Shown: one piece after another, positions 13,063-24,200 of the stretch
Layout: every line of letters begins with the position of its first letter
How positions within the stretch are numbered: the stretch's first letter is position 1
Translations under genes and position numbers: made by a program
Notes under the pieces: generated by a model
The model's input: the letters and a program-made list of their open reading frames with translations, nothing else
Database searches by the model: none
Told to the model about the DNA's origin: nothing
Assembly: GCA_025331445.1 (NCBI GenBank)
Contig: JAIWNE010000031.1
Span: 186,001-250,000 of the forward strand
Length of the DNA stretch: 64,000 nucleotides
Direction of reading: 5' to 3'
Source of the DNA: Blakeslea trispora
Lineage: Eukaryota; Mucoromycota; Mucoromycetes; Mucorales; Choanephoraceae

Positions 13063-14174
13063 ATGTTGATTTCCTCTACTTCTTGGTTATTGATCTTTTC
13101 CGCTGTTGGCTGTGCTGTCTTAGGCGCCCCTACTTCAAGAAGTAACGCATGCCAGAGCTTCCATACCGATTTTTCTCAGGGACTAAGTAGTTCCTGGAGC
13201 GAGGAGCATGGCTCTAAAGATGACTGGAAAGTCACAAGTGATGGAATAGTTATGACTCTCACAAAGCCTCCTGGTTTCAAGCCTGAGATTGATCCTAGTA
13301 CCCGTGAGTGTTGGTATATTTAATTCGATTATTGCCCTGCTAACTCATCCATGATAGACCTTCCAATCAATAGTGAACTTGCTCCAATATCTCCTACCTT
13401 TGTATCCTCAACCATGCTGCAATATGGTAAAGTTACTTATGAAATCAAAGCAGCCGACACGCCAGGTGCTGTTACTGCGGCCATATTGATGTCCCCCGAA
13501 GGTGATGAAATCGATTTTGAGGTGTTGGGTGGTAAGTCAATGATCTAAAAAGGCCAGTGAAGTATTGCGTGTGTCGCTAAATATTAGTATCTATCGTCTA
13601 GGTGGCACCAACACTGTTCAAACAAACTACTTTTATGGGTCTACTCCTGTGTACAATATTAATGAGCAAGCCGCTTCTATTGGTGGTGCTTCTACCTCGT
13701 TTCACTCTTACACGATTGATTGGTATGTGTATAGACTATTGCTTAAAGCCAAAAATATGTCTAAACATGTCAATTATGTATAGGTCTCCTAGCTCAATCA
13801 AGTTTTACATTGATGGTAACTTGGTTCGTACTGTACTTAACACAGATAATTGTAATGGCAGCAACAGTGCATGTAATTTTCCTACACATGCTGCGTACGT
13901 AATAAGAACAAATCATGCTTGAGTCAATTTGTTGATTATACCAATTCTTTTTCTCTTTTCTTCTTAAAATTAGGTACATTAAATTTGGCCTCTGGGACGC
14001 TAGTAGCCCTGCATATACAGCACAATGGGCTAGAGGACCCATCAATGTAAGTTAAACTAAACTTGTTCTTTAAATATACTCTAACTGATCTTTCTTGGGA
14101 CCATTTAGTGGGATTCAACACAAAGTGTATCTGCCACTATCAAATCTGTTACTGTTGAATGTAGCTCAAATTAA
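13063..14174 (+). CDS. Secreted glycoside hydrolase family 16 (Crh-like wall glycosidase/transglycosylase)
   Basis: Probable extracellular enzyme acting on wall beta-glucan or cross-linking chitin to glucan. The N-terminus (MLISSTSWLLIFSAVGCAVL then GA-PTSRS) is a clear signal peptide. The catalytic GH16 signature DEIDFE is intact at roughly residue 135, in the context SPEGDEIDFEVLGG; the two Glu residues are nucleophile and acid/base with Asp between them. The downstream TNTVQTNYFYGS and FHSYTIDWSPSSIKFYIDG blocks are the typical Crh/GH16 core. Exon 1 runs 13063-13303, exon 2 starts at 13358, and about six exons in total end at VECSSN with a stop at 14172-14174. The mature protein is short, about 260 residues in all, with no Ser/Thr-rich stalk or GPI-addition tail and no chitin-binding module, so it is likely released rather than anchored. 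Substrate cannot be fixed from sequence. Confidence 0.88.
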
Positions 14175-14349
14175 GTTTAATAAATTGGTATTTAGACCAC
14201 TCATTTCATCCACTTCTTGCAAACACCCCGTTCGAATTTCCTTAACATGATAGCAATCAACATACACTCCCAAGCTTTTTGTCTACTCTGTGTACACGTT
14301 TCCAATCTGATAAAATATAGCTCAGTCAATGTAGTTACTTGGTTACTTT

Positions 14350-14870
14350 TTATTCAATTGCTATAATTTCTTTGTTAAGATTTGTTGGTCTTTTGGATAA
14401 TTGGCGCCATTTTTTCCAGTACATGTTGTACTCTTCTTGTTTTCCTTTATTCTTCAAGTAGTAATGATACACTGACGGCCATTTTGTTTGTTTAATCCCC
14501 AAACTGATTGCATACCAATGCAAGTTGTGTCCATTTTGAAGATGAATTGCCACAGGCTTGGACTTGTGTTTTGGCAATTCAAGAGGCAGAAAAGTCAAGG
14601 GAGGATTTATCGCGGGATGCTTTAATTCAGCAGAGGGATAAACACAAACTGAGACCCCATATGTGTCTGCCACAACTTGAGCGCAGTCAGGTCCGCAGAA
14701 CCATTCAGCTATTTCTTTCTTCTTCATTCCTTTTTTTATGGTTTCTTCTAATCTCTCGATTCGGAAGGCAGGAAAGTGTTCTTTGTATGTTGATTTAAGT
14801 TTTTGATACGTTTCAAGCATTCTTGACCTGACCTCAAGATATTGGTCACCATCTCGTTCAAATTTTGATC
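14350..14870 (-). pseudogene. OTU-family cysteine protease fragment (C-terminal part)
   Basis: An open frame of about 156 codons, readable from near 14868 as FERDGDQYLEVRSRMLETY, continues into EWFCGPDCAQVVADTYGVSV, FLPLELP and NLHWYAI. This is the C-terminal half of an OTU domain: the GP(x)CAQVVAD-type helix and the HWY block that carries the catalytic His. The N-terminal D-G-x-C-x-F catalytic segment is absent. In its place, immediately upstream on the same strand, is the broken end of a Tc1-like transposase. In complete family members the domain is a deubiquitinase; in fungi such domains are also carried by mobile elements. I infer a captured or juxtaposed fragment that cannot be catalytic alone. 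The stop is at 14350-14352. Confidence 0.6.
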
Positions 14871-16001
14871 AAAGCTGATAGGTGTCTTTGCTGTTAACCA
14901 AACCTTTTCTATAGGCTGTAGCTCGCAGCGATATGGTGGCGTAGTTGCCAGCTTGTGGTTGTATTGTCTGGCGATATTTGTAAATCTTTGACCATTGTCA
15001 GAAGAGCTGCTTTGGTCATTTTTGGAATAGCACCCTCCTCATCCACCTCTAAATACCCTTTGTTTAGTCGCCACTGCTGTATTGTTTCTTTTCTATCTGC
15101 TGAAGTGGTCACAGGGTTGATTCGACGCTTGTGGTAGGATGCACCATCCATATGGATTATACAGCTACCATACTCAACAAGCGATTGGCATAATCTCTCA
15201 GGCAGCTGGTCAAACTCTTCAGATGTAGAGTGTCCATGGTAATCTGGGTTCACATCCTTACCCCCATTAACTGGCCATACTGTTACACTGTCTTCGATAA
15301 CTTTGGCATTGCATCTTCTGTCTCTTTTGAACACAATGAAGGCAGCAAAGATCACCATCATTGGCTTTCGTCCAACCTCATTCACAATGCCATCGACAGT
15401 AGTCCAAGTCTTTTGAGCATGATGATCCAAGTGACAATAAGACTCATCAAAGAATACTTCTGGCATAATTGGTTGACAGTTACCATTCAAGTTCTGAAGT
15501 CTTTGATCGACATACACATAACGGTAACTGATATTTTGTGGAGCATCATGGTTTATGTTTCTTCTTTCACCTTTCTTATATCTCAAGTTTAGAGTATGAA
15601 GATCTCTCAGAAGAACTTGACGCGACACGTCTATCTGGTAAGAGTCTTTTAGCGCTTTTGCTGTAGATCTTACAGTGTCTGGATGTCCAATCTGATTGTT
15701 TTCTTCGATAATATCTTTAGCGGCAAGACTATATTCCAACGTAAGTTGACGACAAGGACGGCCCATGGTCTTCTTTTTCGAAAGATTCCGACTTGCCATT
15801 GAATTGAGCAATTGCCTTCTTTTTTGCCGCGTGCGTTGTGATGCCAAGAAGCTTACCAAAAAGAGTTTGATGGTCCAAATATCTACACTGATGACCTGAG
15901 AGTTTCCTTTTGATGATTACATCGTACACGCGACTCAAAAGGACATGAGTTTCATCTGTGAATTGACGGGAGTCTAAGATGGTGTCTGGAAAGAAAAACA
16001 T
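14868..16001 (-). pseudogene. Tc1/mariner-like (IS630-type) DDE transposase, frameshifted and 3'-truncated
   Basis: Begins MFFFPDTILDSRQFTDET at 16001. After about 80 residues the frame shifts near 15780-15860 and continues in a long frame with the helix-turn-helix part (RQLTLEYSLAAKDII), the RYKKGERRNINHDAP linker, the first catalytic Asp in VFFDESYCHLDHH, and the second in IIHMDGASYHKRR. A second single-base shift near 14950 separates these from the third catalytic block, readable in the adjacent frame as PPYRCELQPIEKVW. The protein ends within a few codons of that block and runs into the OTU fragment. A second copy at 48300-49033 shows the missing C-terminus should continue for about 60 more residues. 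It is therefore dead at two frameshifts and truncated. No inverted terminal repeat was identified. Confidence 0.8.
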
Positions 16002-16169
16002 TTTATGATTCTTTTGCTTGTAATAAAGATGAAACAGAAAGAAGAGTGTTATTCAGCCATGCTGTTCTTGACCCTGTAAACACATTCCTCATGGTGTAGT
16101 CACAATAACAACAAAAAAGTCGAGACTTTTTGAATATATCAAATGGTACAAAAGTAACCGAAAAATCAA

Positions 16170-16314
16170 TCAATCAGAACACTAGAGAAAATTGGTTCAG
16201 AAACAAGAGTGAGTTTTAAGATGAACTAAGCATTGAATAAAGTCACTTGCATCAAATGATAGAATAGCACGTACAAAGAGAAAAGAAATTGTCAACGAAC
16301 ATTGGGTATTGAAT
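16170..16314 (+). repeat. Interspersed repeat family B, copy 1
   Basis: The block starting aatcagaacactagag and running through aagtcacttgcatcaaatg and aatagcacgtacaaagag aligns by eye with 44999-45150 in the same orientation (aatcagaatactagaa, aagtcatctgcattaaat, aatagcacacacaaaagag). Identity is moderate, roughly 70 per cent, so these are old copies. No coding potential or terminal repeats were recognised. The flanks (16002-16169 and 16315-16978) contain no gene I can support. Confidence 0.5.
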
Positions 16315-16978
16315 GTCTTGTTACTTACAGTTTTCGGCTTTTTGGAGGCTACTACGGGCGCGCCGCTCTGGCATGCCATTTTTCGCAGCCACTTTAAAAA
16401 AGAGTATGACCCCAAATGTTATGTTTTTGAGCTGTAGATATTGAGCTACCTTGCCATAAACTAGAGCTATCAATTCGCAGTACTTGATTTGTTTTCCTTG
16501 ATATAATTTCTATACTTCACTGCTAAAAAGAGAGAATAACTTCAACACGATATGCAGATTCAAATTAGTTTGCCAGAAATTGCAGTTGTTTGTTTATGAA
16601 AAAGAGAATATGTTTATGTTTCGAATGAGAGCAATGAAGAGAAGAGCGTAGAGAAATCAACTTTAAAGACAATAGCTGATGACTGCTGATTGCAATTCAT
16701 AGCTTTATTTGCTTGATAGAATTACCTATTTGAATGACAAGTGATGTTTCCAGAAGGCTCTTGATAAATAGCTTCTGTTCAGATGTTCCATAGTCTTAGC
16801 ACGAACCGCATTGACTATGTGGCTAAATAGACTCCATTGATCTTGTCATGCTTAGTGCAACTCAGTGGTTGCTGTTAGGTGTTGAAGCAAACAAAGGCAA
16901 ACACATCTTACCTATTGTACATAATGTATCATTGTGTCGAGAAAATAGGAAGAAATATACAGAAATCATCAGCGCTAT

Positions 16979-17194
16979 ACTTAGCAATTTGGTACACCAA
17001 AAAAAACATCAATCAGTCTTGGCACACTCAGGAACATTGAGCCAATGAGATTTAGCCGACAAGAGTATCAAAACAAGTCTTAGTACTGTCTGCTTCTATA
17101 ATGTCAAGGTAGAATTCTTTCTCTATAACCATCTGAATCATAAGCAAAACCAACAATATGAGCTATATAAACAGACCAACCACTGAGACAAACG
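16979..17194 (+). repeat. Interspersed repeat family A, copy 2, with TATA-like core
   Basis: Runs from cttagcaatttggtacacc to accactgagacaaacg and aligns with 59430-59630 over its whole length, and with 4168-4320 over its right part. The right end has gagctatataaacagacc, a strong TATA-box-like sequence that is also present in copy 3 (aagctatataaaaagacc). No open frame of note follows; the next 500 bp hold only short frames. Confidence 0.62.
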
Positions 17195-17698
17195 CCTCTA
17201 CAAACGAACTGCTACAGAAAAATTAACCTCCTATTGTATGCATACCTGTGTAGAGAGCAATGATCCAAGCAATGGCAAGCTTGGTAAAGAAGCAAAGAGT
17301 AGAAGCTGACCCTTCTTCTCATGTGTCTCTGGCACCTCTGATCGAGCCCTGACACCTCCGATCAAGCCAACAGTTGCCTTGCCAAAAAAAAAAAACGCTG
17401 TTCAGTGTTTAGCACTTAGATAGATCTTGGCTTGTAAGCATTATTAATGATACTGCTATAATTATTATAACCAATTAAGTCCACGATGGTTTTTGTGTGC
17501 CAAAAAGCTAATGACTTTTAGACTGCGTTTCTATATGGCTATGATATTGTAAATATTTGAGTTGAGAAAAAGAAACAATGGAGACACAATGAGATTATGT
17601 CTCTTATGAGTTTTGTTTGTTGTGTTAATAAGATTTATGTGGTCTATGATAGAGGACATGCGTTATTACAAACTACTTAAAAGTACTGATTTAGTGCG

Positions 17699-18371
17699 AT
17701 GCTATTTCTTTGGTCTGACTCTTCGTCTAAAATCATACACTCTATATGGATTCTTTATATAGTAAGGTGTTATCTGTATGGCTTATTTGGAAACACTCCT
17801 ATTACTGTTAAAGTCATCCAGAGAAAAATTGTGCAACACGCCATTGTTCTGACAATCAATGAATTTCGCACGAGTGTTACATGTAGTCATTGCCACCAAC
17901 AGCTTGGTCTTGTCCGTGCTCATATGAACGTCTGTAATCTTCGCAAGAAGAATCATCATTCTAGAGGCATTGGCAGTAATATGCCTGAACCTTGTTCCTA
18001 GTAAAATGTTGTGATGAAGAAGGTAATATTTTACATAGAACAAGCCAATGTCCTAACCGAAGAATGACAGGTAGAACTCTTTCTCTCACTTTCAGTTTCT
18101 AGTTCAATTGTATAACATAAGCAGCTACGTTAGTTATCCGTTGAAGCTGTGCCCCAGTGTCCAGCGAATAACAATGTCAGTTTGGTAAGTCTTGCTCAAA
18201 CTTTTTTTTTAGCCTACTATGTTTCTTAATCGTTCAGTATAGTTCCGGGATAGAGATGTGAATGCCGCTGTCAACATGAGGAGTGTTCTAGTTGAATACA
18301 TTCGCTCTGGTTACGATCTCTTCTCGCGGTCAGTAGCATTATCAAGAGGTCTACAAAACCAAGGGCTGTAG
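17699..18371 (+). pseudogene. Fanzor/TnpB-like RNA-guided nuclease remnant (zinc ribbon and RuvC-III end)
   Basis: The frame around 17795-17960 reads NTPITVKVIQRKIVQHAIV then INEFRTSVTCSHCHQQL, the form of the E-F-R-T-S-x-x-C-x-x-C start of the TnpB/Fanzor zinc ribbon. In a shifted frame at about 18004-18090 comes VKCCDEEGNILHRTSQCPNR, a plausible second Cys half. After an intron-like gap (acceptor near 18243), FRDRDVNAAVNMRSVLVEYI carries the RuvC-III R-D-x-N-A-A motif with its catalytic Asp, and the protein ends ALSRGLQNQGL with a stop at 18369-18371. Upstream, 17510-17700 has only eroded similarity (LRLRFYMA), so the RuvC-I and -II domains are lost or unrecognisable. In Fanzors these motifs form an omega-RNA-guided DNA nuclease carried by eukaryotic transposons. 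Here it is clearly broken. Confidence 0.68.
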
Positions 18372-18694
18372 ACAGAGTTCATCATACGATTTGTTTCGTC
18401 CTGGTTAAGGTAAAGATTTTAAAATCAAAGGAACAAAGTAACCACTTTTCTAATTTTCTGGACGTTCAAAATTAGGATACCCAAAACATCTGACACCAGA
18501 AGAACATTAGCTTCTTTGACATAATCACCTAGAATAGAGCAAATACCAAAAAAAAAAAAAAACTCCTTTTTGAATGGATGTATAAAAGAAGGGGGGAAAA
18601 TGCATTTATTGATAGATGTAATGGATGTCTAAAAGAGTATATAAAGAAATGAATAGAAGAAGTTTATTTTGCTAATAAAGGAAAATTAGATGAG

Positions 18695-21276
18695 TTATTG
18701 AACATGCAGAATTGAATTTTGACTAGACTTACCGTACTGAAGCTTCCAACCACTCAACAGTTGATGACTTTGTACTTGTTCCAATGTCATGGGTGTACCA
18801 TAAGTCAATGGTGCCAAGAAGATAAAGAAAGAAAGCTGAAGCAAAATGGTCATACCAACAGCAGCATAGACCTTCCAGCTCACATCTGCCTTCATACTTG
18901 TTTGACGAGTCAGTTTAGATTGGCGACTCAAGAAGGAGACGGGTGAGTCAATACCATCGACAAAGATGAATTGGTACATGGCGCCTAGTAGGAGATAATT
19001 GAGTGAAGCAGCGGGCAAGTAGTGATGCAAGAACAAGGATCTTCCCATCAAGAAAAAGGGGAGATAATGCAAAGCCCAGGCAACACAGAAAAAGCCAGAG
19101 GACTGAACGATACGGTGGCGTACAGGTTCTTCAATAGGCTCAATGCCACGACGACGAGCCAAGACATCAGCCAGCAGGATACCAGCAAAGACAGCGATAC
19201 CACCAACCGAGAGATACCAGCCAAAGATGTTACCTGTCAAATAGATCTGAGAGCGATCACTCTCTCTGGACCAGTAAGAGACACCGCGGATCATAAAGGG
19301 CCAGGTGATAGGTGTGGATTGATAAGGATGAGGTTTTGTTAAGCCAGCGTTATGACTGATCATGCGAGACTGCAATTCCAAGAATTTCTTGATAAATGGC
19401 ATATGTCCTAGTTCCTTTCTGTTCCTTTCAGCATTGATCTCGGTCGCATTCTTACCCTTGACCTCTTGAGCAACCCAATAGTTTGTCTTTTCAACCGCGT
19501 TCTTATTACCATTCACTTCGAGATGACCCAATCCCCACTCGGGTAACTTTTTGTTATGCACCCAAACGGCCACTTTGGTATCTTCGTGAATCAAACGGAA
19601 AGGCGTCATGTGTGTCTCGAGAATAGTGTCATCATCATCGTCATCATCTTCTAAAAGTACCTTGAAGAGTGTTTCTTCATAACGCGTATCCAAAGGAACT
19701 GTGGTGATCTCTTCGTTTGTAGGCATCCATGGAGAAGCTACATCGTGTGTCAAGAGATTGGTGCGAGTAACAACATGTTCTAATTGAATGACATCGCCAT
19801 GTCTGACAGGACGAGTATGACCCTCTTCATCTTGATAGGATGCTTCACCTGTTGGCTTGATCCGCCAAAAACAGTTTTCATTGGATTCCATCACACCTGT
19901 CACTTGTTGTCCTTTACTGCTGACACGACCATCTTCATATCTTAAAGGATAATGAAGGTCATGTGAATGAAGATAGGCATTGGTGTCTTTGTTCTTTAAT
20001 GTAATTTCATCGCCATAATAGATTTCTATTTAGAAAGTTTAGCTATTCGTCTTCTTTATTCTCTCTTTATTTATTTTACCTAAAGCAGCCATCTTCAAGG
20101 GACTGTTCTTCAATGTGTCTTGGAAGCGAGCAGACATAAAGCTATCACCTGGACCAGATTCATTGAGAATAGCAAAATGAACATAGAACCAGAAGAGATA
20201 GACAAAGACGGGCAAAATGATAAGAGCAAATGCTCGAGCATAGAAATGCTTCATAAATTGGTTCTAATAAAGGGGCCAATCAACTCTCCCATTCTATCTG
20301 TCTTTTTTTTTTTGCCTATAACTTACCATAGTCAATCCACGACGGATATCCAAAAGATTCCATAAATCACAAATCACTGCAATACCAATCAAAGCCACCA
20401 AGAATAAACCAACCATCTTGACACTAATCTATAATCAGCAAAACCCTCATTCTTATATATTTACACACACATACCTAAAAGTGAAGGCCATAAAGATACC
20501 TGTCACTACAAGCCATGACCACCATTCAGCCGAGAACGATTTGTGTCTCAATTGACGGAATCGGATATAACAATAGATAGTAGCCAACATAAAGACCAAC
20601 AACATACTGTCTAGCAAGATCAAGCGGTTTTGTGTCACAATAGCATTGTCAAAAATGTACATGGCAGTACTCAAGACACAGATAGCCAAAGAATAACCTG
20701 ATTCTTGCATGATGCCATAAATCAACATGACACAAATAACATTCAAAGTGGCAGGCAAGGCACGCAAACCAATATAAGGCACTTGATGGTCAAGGTAGTT
20801 GTCGCCAATATTAGCAAAGTCATATTGACCATCAAAACCCAAAAGGTAACCTGCACCTGCAATCATAAGCTTTGCTAGAGGTGGATGCACATCGAAATAA
20901 TAAGTTCTTTGCAAGTAATAACCAGCGAATTTGCCAAAATGAACTTCATCAAATCTAGAGTAAAGGGGGGTTGAGTAACTTCATTTCACGTTCTTTAGTA
21001 TACTACTTTACACTACTTCTTCAGGATTCCAAATCTTGTAGAAAGTAACAAAGGTACCCATCATGGCTAAGATAAACAAAGCGATGCGATGAGCGTTTTG
21101 ATGTCGCTGAGTAGGCACAAAGTCCATGCCATACTATAAATAAAAGGGTTTATAACGCGTTCAGTGATTAGATGAAAGAGGATGCTGACCTTTTTGGAAT
21201 CATCAAAGTCGACATGAAGAAGCTTTTCAGAAGCTTCATCAAGGTCAACTCGTCTTTGTCGCAGATGAGCAGACAT
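18695..21276 (-). CDS. PMT4: Protein O-mannosyltransferase, PMT4 subfamily
   Basis: Transfers mannose from dolichyl-phosphate mannose to Ser/Thr of secretory and membrane proteins in the ER. Begins MSAHLRQRRVDLDEASEKL. The catalytic lumenal loop is seen as VVFDEVHFGKFAGYYLQRTY followed by YFDVHPPLAKL, with the Asp-Glu pair characteristic of PMTs. Several membrane helices follow. PMT4-specific signatures are HFAILNESGPGDSFMS and, in the MIR-domain region, DTNAYLHSHDLHYPLRYEDG then GRVSSKGQQVTG and LTHDVASPWMPTNEE. The last exon (18695-19903) holds the rest of the MIR domain, then four to five C-terminal helices. Five or six short introns are visible, for example near 21140-21190 and 20410-20470. 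The extreme C-terminus is uncertain: a GTAAGT at the codon after QYG could start one further intron and end the protein a few residues later. Confidence 0.92.
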
Positions 21277-24200
21277 TTTGGTAAAGAAAAAGGAGAAGAA
21301 GAAAAAAAGTTAGAGAGAAAGAGAGAGATATGATTTTCTTAAAGTGTACTCAGTAAGGTTACACAGGCAACATGTGCGTTGTCTTTAATTTGCACTGAGA
21401 GACAAAGAAAAATAAACCTTAGATTGTGTTGACCAAAAACTCGGATAGCACGACTTGAAGTAATAGAGGATTGCATAACCATATAATTTTAGAGAGAGAG
21501 GCTTTCTTTATCGAATCATACTTGTAAGTTTTTAGCTGTTTTATGATAAAAAGCATTAAGGGTTTTTTAACCTGGAAAACGCTTTTGTCTACATGTGTCT
21601 TGTGTACCTACCAATTAAAGCATGATGAGTGAATTAAGTGAGAAATACTCTCAAGACATCAATGTACGACTAATAGAATATTTATGACCTTGAACTTTTT
21701 GAATATGAAAAGAAGCATTGTTTGGAAATAGAAAAAGAAGAATGTAAAAGCTAAAAACAACTAGAAAAAAATAGCACTATAGGATGAAACATGATCAAAA
21801 AAAAGTAAATCAACAGAGATGTGAATATCAATAGCGAACAATATTGTGATTATCTGTCTTGGACAGGATTGCTTGTTTCGATTCTTTCTTACAAACTACT
21901 CTTATCTGATGCAATCATTGATTGCGATAATACAAAGAGCTTCATTATGACGCGCTCAATAACAAGCAATGCCAGACAACATATTGTTTCTATAACAATG
22001 CATCTGTGAGTACAATTGGAATTATGACTACACGCATAACACAAAACAGTCGCTCAGCATACGCATTTTATAGTTATTTCAATAATAAACAATCACATAG
22101 AGCATTTATGTCTATTGAAAATAATCCAATGTCTTTATTGGGCTTTTTGCTTTGCTCTTACTTACTTGGGTCGTTCTAATATACACACGAATATCTATTT
22201 TATACTGCCCTAAGGTTCCCTTTAAACTACATTCTATCGATGTACTCTTCTACAGTCTAGATCTATTATATTTGTGTTTGCTTCTCTTTTCTATCATATG
22301 GCTTGTTGCTCAAACGATATGGTGCTCATCACAAATAGCCTTTGCTTAATTATCATGTTGCTGCAAAAAAGAAAAAGTATGTTGTATCAAACAATGTTAC
22401 ACCGATTTTTTCTTTGAGTTGACAGCTCAATTAGCTGTCATATTCTTGTGTTCCTAATGTCACTTTTATTATATGAGCAATGCATGTCATATCATTTCTT
22501 TCATCTCTCCAATTGCTAAATAGTTCATACAACACGTATTATTAGCAATCAAACAATTTAGAGGCGAACCCATTCAAAAAGACATAACGATACCTTTTTG
22601 AAATTCTATAGTTCACTAAGGACAGTTCGTTTTTTTTTTGGTCTTCATTGCCTCAACATACATTTACTTCATTTAAAGACTTAAGGTTAGCTCATACATT
22701 CTTATTCATTTTGAACTCATATTGTTACGCACAGCAATTTTCCTAGTACTCATTTATATTCTAACTTCTTTTCGCTGCTTTGAATCCAACTCTGTATTTC
22801 CTAATTGGTAATCTACTCATTTGACAGCTCCTCTTGATCTCTTATTACACAACAACCTTATTAGAATCCTTCTCTGACTTTCCATATCATAATGAGTAGA
22901 ACTATTAGACATGTATTAATAATCCATACATGATGACTCATTAACTTGACTGTTTAAATTATTAGTTTGCAAGTCCAACATGACTTCTTTTAGAATAGTA
23001 TATAAACTCTTTAATCTTCTCTTATTAATAAACTCAACTTATATCTCTCTTATTTACTTTACGCTTGGTTGTAGTTTGACATATTCACTACCTAAATCCA
23101 CATATTGTTATTAGTTCCCTTGATACTTATTACAGATCATTGTATTCATTTATTACATCTCTTCTTTTATATTACTTTATTCTCTTTACTTTACTTATAT
23201 CTCTAGTCTGACGACTTAAAACCTGGTGCTCATTACTTATAACCTTGCTGCCTGATTGCTCTGTTATATCTATTTGTTCTCTTTCTCAAGTTACTGCAAA
23301 AACTATCCTTTGTCCTGTAACACTGCAAAAAACTATCCTTTGTCCTGTAACACTGTAACAACACATTGTTAAAAAGAAAAAAAAAAGGTTCAGGAACATG
23401 TTAATATCTGCATCGTACGGGGTCTTAATCCCGCATCAGCAACACGGACCATGTTAAATAGACATCACCACCTTGATATTTTTTAGTTGTGTAGTACTAA
23501 CCGAGTCGATCAGCCAACACAAACTTAGTATACAATTCCCGCGTTAAAGCGCTTATGTAACACCTAAGTCTGAAAATTCGAAAAAAACGCGTTTAATATA
23601 TAGATTTGCAAAAATTTGAAAAATCACGTGACTTGAGCCAATCAGAATGCTGGAATAATTTTAAGCAGTCTTTTTGTCTTTACTTTTTTTTTTTTTTTTG
23701 CGAAAGGTCCTTCTGCATAAAGTCAACATGCTTTTACTGAAACACAACTTACAACAGAAGAAAAGTACTATAAACAACTTAGAATACCGGCTTATAGAGT
23801 ACACGAAGCTAAATGCAAAAAAGAAAGTTGAAAAGATTCCTCTAATTTGGGAGACAATGTCGAACTGCATTCAAACAAATTATGCTACTTGCAGCATATA
23901 ACAATGTTGGAAATAATGAACCGAGAGGCCCTGATAAAGCATGTGTGCCCTTGAGATCATTTAAAGAGAGATTTAGAGTTTTGTGTGCTATAACGACTTG
24001 CAAAGAAGAGCTGGAAAAAATAGAGAGACAAAGATAGTGTGAGGTTTTGATATAACTTGGGAGAAAATGAGAAGAAGGCAATTGTAAATATTTTGAGATT
24101 GACTATCCAGTTTTATGTCAAAAAGTAATTACAGAAAGAGTAGAGAGAGAGAAAGAATTGTTCTGAATATTACTGCTGTATTTATACCAATAGATATTGT

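Noticed and set aside
14350..14820. Functional OTU deubiquitinase
   Set aside because: The catalytic Asp/Cys half of the domain is missing and replaced by transposase sequence.
23400..23480. tRNA-like stretch around cggggtcttaatcccg
   Set aside because: No acceptor stem, D-loop or GGTTCRANTCC T-loop at proper spacing.
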